From: Cellulomonas sp. KRMCY2
GTDB taxonomy: Bacteria > Actinomycetota > Actinomycetes > Actinomycetales > Cellulomonadaceae
DNA length: 64,000 bases
Direction of reading: 5' to 3'
Assembly (NCBI RefSeq): GCF_000526515.1
Contig: NZ_JAGF01000001.1
Span: forward strand, 248,001-312,000
Part shown: positions 59,625 through 64,000 of the stretch, in pieces
Position numbering within the stretch: position 1 is the stretch's first letter
Layout of the letters: each line of letters opens with the position of its first letter
Made by a program: the position numbers and the translations under genes
Notes under the pieces: generated by a model
What the model was told of the DNA's origin: nothing
The model's input: the letters and a program-made list of their open reading frames with translations, nothing else
Databases searched by the model: none

Positions 59625-61067
59625 GTGTCGATGCCGTCGACGCGCTATCTCTCCTCCGTGCCCCGCACGGCGCAGACCCCGGCGGTGACGACGCGAGCGT
59701 CGTCGGTCGGCTCGGCCGTCGAGCGTCTGCGCGCGGCGGCCGCGACCCTTCGCGACGCCGCGCCTGCCGTCCAGGCACTTCGCGCCGACGAGCGTGGCGC
59801 ACTGCTCAAGCAGGTGGACCTGGTGATCGCCGAGCTGACCTCCATGCGTGGTGAGCTCCTGGTCGCGGAGCAGGTCGGCGGTGGCTGGCGGGGCTCGGGA
59901 GACCCGTCGTTCGAGGCGTGGCGAGGCAGGACGGCCCGCACCGGGGTCCGTGCTGCAGCGGCTCAGGTGCGCCAGGCAGAGGCCCTCGCCGAGCTGCCGC
60001 ACGTCCGGTCGGCCGCCGTCGAGGGAGCGATCACGCTCGAGCACGTCGACGTCCTGGCCCGGGTCGCGGCCGGGGTACCGGAACCGGTGCGCCAGGTGAT
60101 GACGTCAGACGCCGGCCAGGCCGAGCTGCTCGGGATCGCTCGCAGGGTCGACGCCGGCGCCTTCGGCCGCGCCGCGGCACGCTGGGCGGCCAGGGTCGAC
60201 GCCGAGGCGCACGAGCGCGGGCACCAGGCGCAGCGGGCGGCCCGCTACCTGCACCTGACCGAGACGCCCGACGGGACCAGGGTCAACGCACTCCTCGACG
60301 CGATGACCGGTCACCGTCTGCGACTCGCCCTCGAGTCCGTCTCACCGCGACCCGCCGTGGACGACGAACGCACCGCCGAGCAACGCCGCGCCGATGCGCT
60401 CGCCGTCCTGGCCGACACCTTGCTGGCCCTCCCCGAGACGCGCAGCGGCGCGGCCGCGCGTCCCCACGTGTCGTTCGTGATGGACGTCGAGACGTGGGCC
60501 GGTCTCCGCGACCGTCAGGCACGGGTGATCGGGGGCGGAGGGACGCAGCAGACGGACGCCGGGGAGGCCAGGCCGTTCGAGCCGGTCACGCTGGACGACG
60601 GCACACCGGTACCGATGAACGAGGTGGCACGGGCGCTCTGCGACTGCGAGCTCACCCGGATCGTGCTGGACGCGGACGGCGCTGCGGTCGACCTCGGCAG
60701 GACGCAGCGCACGTACACCGGGGCACAGCGACGCGCCGTCGTCGCCCGAGACCGGTCGTGCGGCTGGCCGACCTGCGGGGCACCCGCACGCTGGTGCGAG
60801 GTGCACCACATCCGCTGGTGGGACCGCGACGGCAGCCGTACCTCGGTGGAGAACGGCGCGCTCCTGTGCTCGTTCCACCATCACGAGGTCCATCGACGCG
60901 ACCTGACGATCACGCGGACAGCACCGGACCGCGACGACGGCGACGTCGCCCGGGCGCGCTACACGTTCGCCGCCCCGGGCGGTCAGGTGGTCGCGCCGGT
61001 CGCGCCGGTCGGGCCGGTCGCGCCGGTCGGGCCGGTCGGGCCGGTCGCGCCGGTCGGGCCTGACTGA
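59625..61067 (+). CDS. DUF222/HNH endonuclease-domain protein
   Basis: A 480-residue protein with an N-terminal DUF222 helical domain and a C-terminal HNH nuclease core (CGWPTCGAPARWCEVHHIRW, then ENGALLCSFHHHEVH). The tail is a hexapeptide repeat (APVGPV type, 60985-61064). The GTG at 59625 was used; an in-frame ATG follows two codons later. These proteins are abundant in Micrococcales genomes; role unclear, perhaps selfish or defensive. Chromosomal flank. Confidence 0.85.
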   Translation: MSMPSTRYLSSVPRTAQTPAVTTRASSVGSAVERLRAAAATLRDAAPAVQALRADERGALLKQVDLVIAELTSMRGELLVAEQVGGGWRGSGDPSFEAWRGRTARTGVRAAAAQVRQAEALAELPHVRSAAVEGAITLEHVDVLARVAAGVPEPVRQVMTSDAGQAELLGIARRVDAGAFGRAAARWAARVDAEAHERGHQAQRAARYLHLTETPDGTRVNALLDAMTGHRLRLALESVSPRPAVDDERTAEQRRADALAVLADTLLALPETRSGAAARPHVSFVMDVETWAGLRDRQARVIGGGGTQQTDAGEARPFEPVTLDDGTPVPMNEVARALCDCELTRIVLDADGAAVDLGRTQRTYTGAQRRAVVARDRSCGWPTCGAPARWCEVHHIRWWDRDGSRTSVENGALLCSFHHHEVHRRDLTITRTAPDRDDGDVARARYTFAAPGGQVVAPVAPVGPVAPVGPVGPVAPVGPD

Positions 61068-61160
61068 CGTGCCGGTGGCCCGACTGACCGCTCGGGAGGC
61101 GCCCGGTGGCACCGCTCGATGGCTCACCTCGATGTCAGAGCGTGCTGGGAGCCTGGCCGC

Positions 61161-62549
61161 ATGGACATCGTGATTGCCCTCATCGCTCTGGTCGTCGGTT
61201 GTGGCATCGGTGCTGCCGTGGCGGCCCAGCGAGGATCCTCACAGCTGCGTCAGGCCCAGGTGGATGCGGCGCAGGCGCGTGCCGAGCTGGCCGCGGAGCG
61301 TCGGCTCGCAGCCGAGCGGGTCGCGGCCCGCGAGGGTGACCAGCGGCGGCTCAGCGAGCAGTTCCGCGCCGTGGCAGCCGATGCGCTGGCCAGCAACAAC
61401 GAGCAGTTCCTCGCACTGGCCGACCAACGACTCGCGGCGAGCCACCAGACGCAGGTCAGCGAGCTCACGCAGCGCGAGCAGGCCGTCCGCGCGCTCGTCG
61501 AGCCGATCGCCAAGGTGCTCGACCAGGTCAAGGCCGAGATGACGAGCGCCGAACAGGCTCGAGCATCGAGTCACGCCGCGCTCGGCGAGCAGGTCCGTGC
61601 CATGCGCGAGACGTCGGACATGCTGCGCACCGAGACCGGGCAGCTCGTGACCGCGCTGCGTTCGTCCCAGGTGCGAGGGCGCTGGGGCGAGCTCCAGCTG
61701 CGCCGCGTCGTCGAGGCGGCCGGGATGGTCGACCACGTCGACTTCGTCGAGCAGAGCAGCGCTCGCACGGATGACGGCATCCAGCGTCCGGACATGGTCG
61801 TGCAGCTCGGTGGGGGCAAGCAGGTCGTGATCGACGCCAAGGTCGCGTTCCTCGGCTACCTCGAGGCCGTGCAGGCCACCGACGACACCATTCGGGCGCA
61901 GCGCATGGCGGCGCACGCACGCCACCTGCGCAAGCACATCGACGACCTCGCCGCCAAGCAGTACTGGGAGCAGTTCTCCCCTGCCCCCGAGTTCGTCGTG
62001 ATGTTCGTGCCGGCCGAGGCCTTCCTGCACGCCGCCATCGACGTCGACGCGGGCCTCTACGAGTATGCGATGGAGCGCAACGTCGTGCTGGCCACGCCGA
62101 TGACGCTTGTCGCACTCCTGCGCACCGTCGCCTACGCGTGGCGTCAGGAGGCCCTCGCAGCGAACGCCCAGCTGGTGCTCACACTCGGGCGTGAGCTGCA
62201 CGGCCGGCTCGCCACGCTCGGTGGTCACGTCGGCCGACTCGGCCGGCAGCTCGACGGTGCCGTGCGGGCCTACAACGAGTCGGTCAGCTCGCTCGAGTCT
62301 CGGGTCCTTGTCAGTGCGCGGCGGATGGCGGAGCTGCAGGTGACCGACGCGGAGCTCGAGACGCCGGCCCAGGTCGACCGGGTGGCACGCCAGCTCCAGG
62401 CGCCCGAGCTCGTCGCATCCCAGAGCCAGCGGGTCGTCGCCCTCGAGGACATCGCCACGCGCGAGGAGGTCAGCGGCCGGGAGGCGTTCGACAGCCTCGA
62501 GGACATCGGCGCGGACGGGCCCGGCAACGGGGTACGCACCGGCACATGA
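61161..62549 (+). CDS. rmuC: RmuC-type DNA recombination protein
   Basis: A 462-residue protein: N-terminal membrane anchor (VIALIALVVGCGIGAAVAA), a long coiled coil (about residues 25-170) and the RmuC nuclease-like domain (RGRWGELQLRRVVEAAGM, then KQVVIDAKVAFLGYLEA and FVPAEAFLHAAIDV). The ATG at 61161 begins the anchor. RmuC limits inversions at short inverted repeats. Located between the HNH gene and ispH. Confidence 0.9.
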   Translation: MDIVIALIALVVGCGIGAAVAAQRGSSQLRQAQVDAAQARAELAAERRLAAERVAAREGDQRRLSEQFRAVAADALASNNEQFLALADQRLAASHQTQVSELTQREQAVRALVEPIAKVLDQVKAEMTSAEQARASSHAALGEQVRAMRETSDMLRTETGQLVTALRSSQVRGRWGELQLRRVVEAAGMVDHVDFVEQSSARTDDGIQRPDMVVQLGGGKQVVIDAKVAFLGYLEAVQATDDTIRAQRMAAHARHLRKHIDDLAAKQYWEQFSPAPEFVVMFVPAEAFLHAAIDVDAGLYEYAMERNVVLATPMTLVALLRTVAYAWRQEALAANAQLVLTLGRELHGRLATLGGHVGRLGRQLDGAVRAYNESVSSLESRVLVSARRMAELQVTDAELETPAQVDRVARQLQAPELVASQSQRVVALEDIATREEVSGREAFDSLEDIGADGPGNGVRTGT

Positions 62550-62569
62550 CGCGCGACCGTCGGAGACGC

Positions 62570-62700
62570 CGGCTACGCCGGTCGAGGACCGGACCACCGG
62601 TCGCTGGTGCGAAGGCGCAGCTGATGACGGTCGCCGGTGCGTCGGTGCGACCGATGACCGGCGTTGGTGCGAAGACGCAGCCGATGACGGTCCCGGAGCG
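62570..62700. repeat. Degenerate 30-40 bp repeats between rmuC and ispH
   Basis: Three or so variants of GGTGCGAAG.CGCAG.TGATGACGGTC-like units lie in the rmuC-ispH gap. A 78-codon frame over them starts with ATGA at the rmuC stop but has repeat-only composition, so I do not call a gene. Confidence 0.45.
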
Positions 62701-62708
62701 CGTGGGGC

Positions 62709-63733
62709 TCAGACGGGCCCGACGGTCAGCGGACGGCGGCGACCCCGCTCGGGACGCGACGGGGCTTGACCTGCTGCCTTGAGGTCCGCCCTGAGCTCCT
62801 TGGGCAACGAGAACATGAGGTCCTCGGTGGCCGTCCGGACCTCCTCGACCGTCGCGAAGCCGTCCTGGGCGAGCCGCTCCAGGACGTCGCGCACCAGCAG
62901 CTCCGGTACGGAGGCGCCCGAGGTGACCCCCACCGTCGTGACACCGTCGAGCCAGGCCGGGTCGATCTCCGTGGCGCGGTCGATGCGGTACGAGGAGCGG
63001 GCTCCGGCGTCGAGGGCGACCTCGACCAGACGCACCGAGTTCGACGAGTTGGCCGAGCCGACCACGATCACCAGGTCACACTCCGGTGCAAGCTTCTTGA
63101 CGGCAACCTGCCGGTTCTGCGTCGCGTAGCAGATGTCGTCGCTCGGCGGGTCCTGCAGGCTCGGGAAGCGCTCACGCAGCCTCCGGACGGTCTCCATCGT
63201 CTCGTCGACCGACAGCGTCGTCTGCGAGAGCCACACGACCTTCTCGGGGTCACGCACGGTGACCAGGTCGACCTCGTCCGGTGAGTTGATCACCTGGATG
63301 TGCTCGGGCGCCTCGCCGGCCGTGCCCTCGACCTCCTCGTGACCGGCGTGACCGATCAGCAGGATGTCGAAGTCGTCACCGGCGAAGCGGACGGCCTCCT
63401 TGTGCACCTTGGTGACCAGCGGACAGGTCGCATCGATGGTCTGCAGTGACCGGACCGCGGCCGCAGCGTGCACGGCAGGCGAGACGCCGTGCGCTGAGAA
63501 GACCACCCGGGCGCCCTCGGGCACCTCGTCCGTCTCGTCGACGAAGACGGCGCCGCGTTCGGTCAGCGTCTCGACGACGTACTTGTTGTGCACGATCTCC
63601 TTGCGCACGTAGACCGGCGGACCGTAGTGCTCGAGCGCCTTCTCCACGGCGATGACAGCACGGTCGACACCTGCGCAGTAGCCGCGAGGCGCCGCGAGCA
63701 GGACACGCTTGAGGGCGGGGGCGAGGGGATCAC
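62709..63733 (-). CDS. ispH: 4-hydroxy-3-methylbut-2-enyl diphosphate reductase
   Basis: Last enzyme of the MEP isoprenoid pathway, an iron-sulfur reductase. The three cluster Cys are visible in [13 protein letters not shown] (near 63690), [11 protein letters not shown] and [12 protein letters not shown]. The coding frame is open upstream of the first motif but has no ATG/GTG/TTG before a TGA. A GTG at 63733 with a GAGGC box lies in the frame one base off. One more C in the C-run at 63715-63725 would join it, so a base error or frameshift is likely. Otherwise the first in-frame start is GTG 63647, which would lose GYCAGV. Confidence 0.85.
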
Positions 63734-63778
63734 CGCCTCAGTCTACGAAACGGCCACGCCACCGGGCTCCGGCTGCGC

Positions 63779-63896
63779 CGACGGCGCAACGGTCGTCGGA
63801 CGGCCGTCCGCGCAACGGCCGTCGCGCAACGATCGTCGGACGGCCGTCGGCCCAGCGGTCGTCGGGGCAACGGTCGTCGGACGACCGTCGTCGGAC
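63779..63896. repeat. Short GTCGGACGGCCGTC-type repeats
   Basis: Several direct and inverted variants of CAACGGTCGTCGGACGGCCG in the ispH-xseA intergenic gap. Strong local hairpins are possible. No gene is seen. Confidence 0.55.
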
Positions 63897-63948
63897 GTAT
63901 GGATGCACGGACGGTGGGACCGTCACCGGTCCGTGGCAGTCTTGGCCG

Positions 63949-64000
63949 GTGAGCGAGACGACCCGTCCGGCCAGGACCGTGCCTGTCGTGGGCACCGGGC
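63949..64000 (+). CDS. Possible xseA start (partial)
   Basis: A GTG with CAGTCT 6 bases upstream opens VSETTRPARTVPVVGTG to the window end. In many actinobacteria the gene divergent from ispH is xseA (exonuclease VII large subunit); the 17 residues seen do not prove it. Confidence 0.4.
   Translation, partial: MSETTRPARTVPVVGTG

Noticed and set aside
62546-62782. 78-codon frame overlapping the rmuC stop with ATGA
   Set aside because: It is made of repeat units and runs into the ispH 3' end; no protein features.

Overview
The window is high-GC actinobacterial DNA, probably from the Micrococcales and possibly near Cellulomonas. That placement is inferred from GC content, the abundance of leaderless promoters, a DUF222/HNH endonuclease gene and the rmuC-ispH neighbourhood. 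Its main content is one integrated mobile element of about 55.8 kb inserted into the 3' end of ychF. The native last codons of ychF are left at 1358-1387 (attL). The rest of ychF is at 57182-58294, where the element supplies a new short C-terminal tail (attR near 57213-57223). A large serine integrase gene lies directly inside attL. Flanking chromosome carries a VOC protein and a WYL regulator on the left, and ychF, an IS1595-type insertion, a DUF222-HNH gene, rmuC, ispH and the start of a gene that may be xseA on the right.

Element, left part (1.4-22.5 kb): integrase, a small protein, a lipoprotein, a two-gene toxin-antitoxin-like pair, a replication/maintenance region, and a partial conjugation module. 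The maintenance region holds a ribbon-helix-helix protein, 22-bp iterons, a replication-relaxation-like protein, a 1.4-kb non-coding stretch and a GAACC repeat array. The conjugation module has a DUF2637 membrane protein, a pseudopilin fused to Fn3-like domains, a TrbL/VirB6-like channel protein and a VirB1-like wall hydrolase. I see no conjugation ATPase, coupling protein or clear relaxase, so this looks like a mobilizable or decayed element. An 8-bp palindrome, GTCTAGAC or GTCTATAC, recurs in promoter regions from 3.1 to 38.6 kb and suggests an element-wide regulon.

Element, cargo part (22.5-57.2 kb): two copies of a HEPN-like gene plus small basic protein; divergent PD-(D/E)XK and GIY-YIG nuclease genes; a 2029-residue RCC1-Rhs polymorphic toxin with immunity gene and a decayed spare toxin tip; a second (tyrosine) recombinase; a cluster of small HTH/RHH and unknown genes with a second operator type (AGCAC-N6-GTGCT); a WXG100-like/alpha-beta hydrolase operon; a secreted HNH nuclease whose upstream region was replaced by a truncated IS3; and IS30 and IS1380 insertions. 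At the very end lies an ApeA-like abortive-infection gene with a DUF2199 gene, bounded by two copies of the att arm. The cargo reads as a mix of phage defence, interbacterial competition and regulatory genes.

Starts were chosen from Shine-Dalgarno motifs, stop-start overlaps, or a TANNNT -10 box 5-7 bases before the start codon. Function names come from recognised motifs and family memory; no database search was possible.
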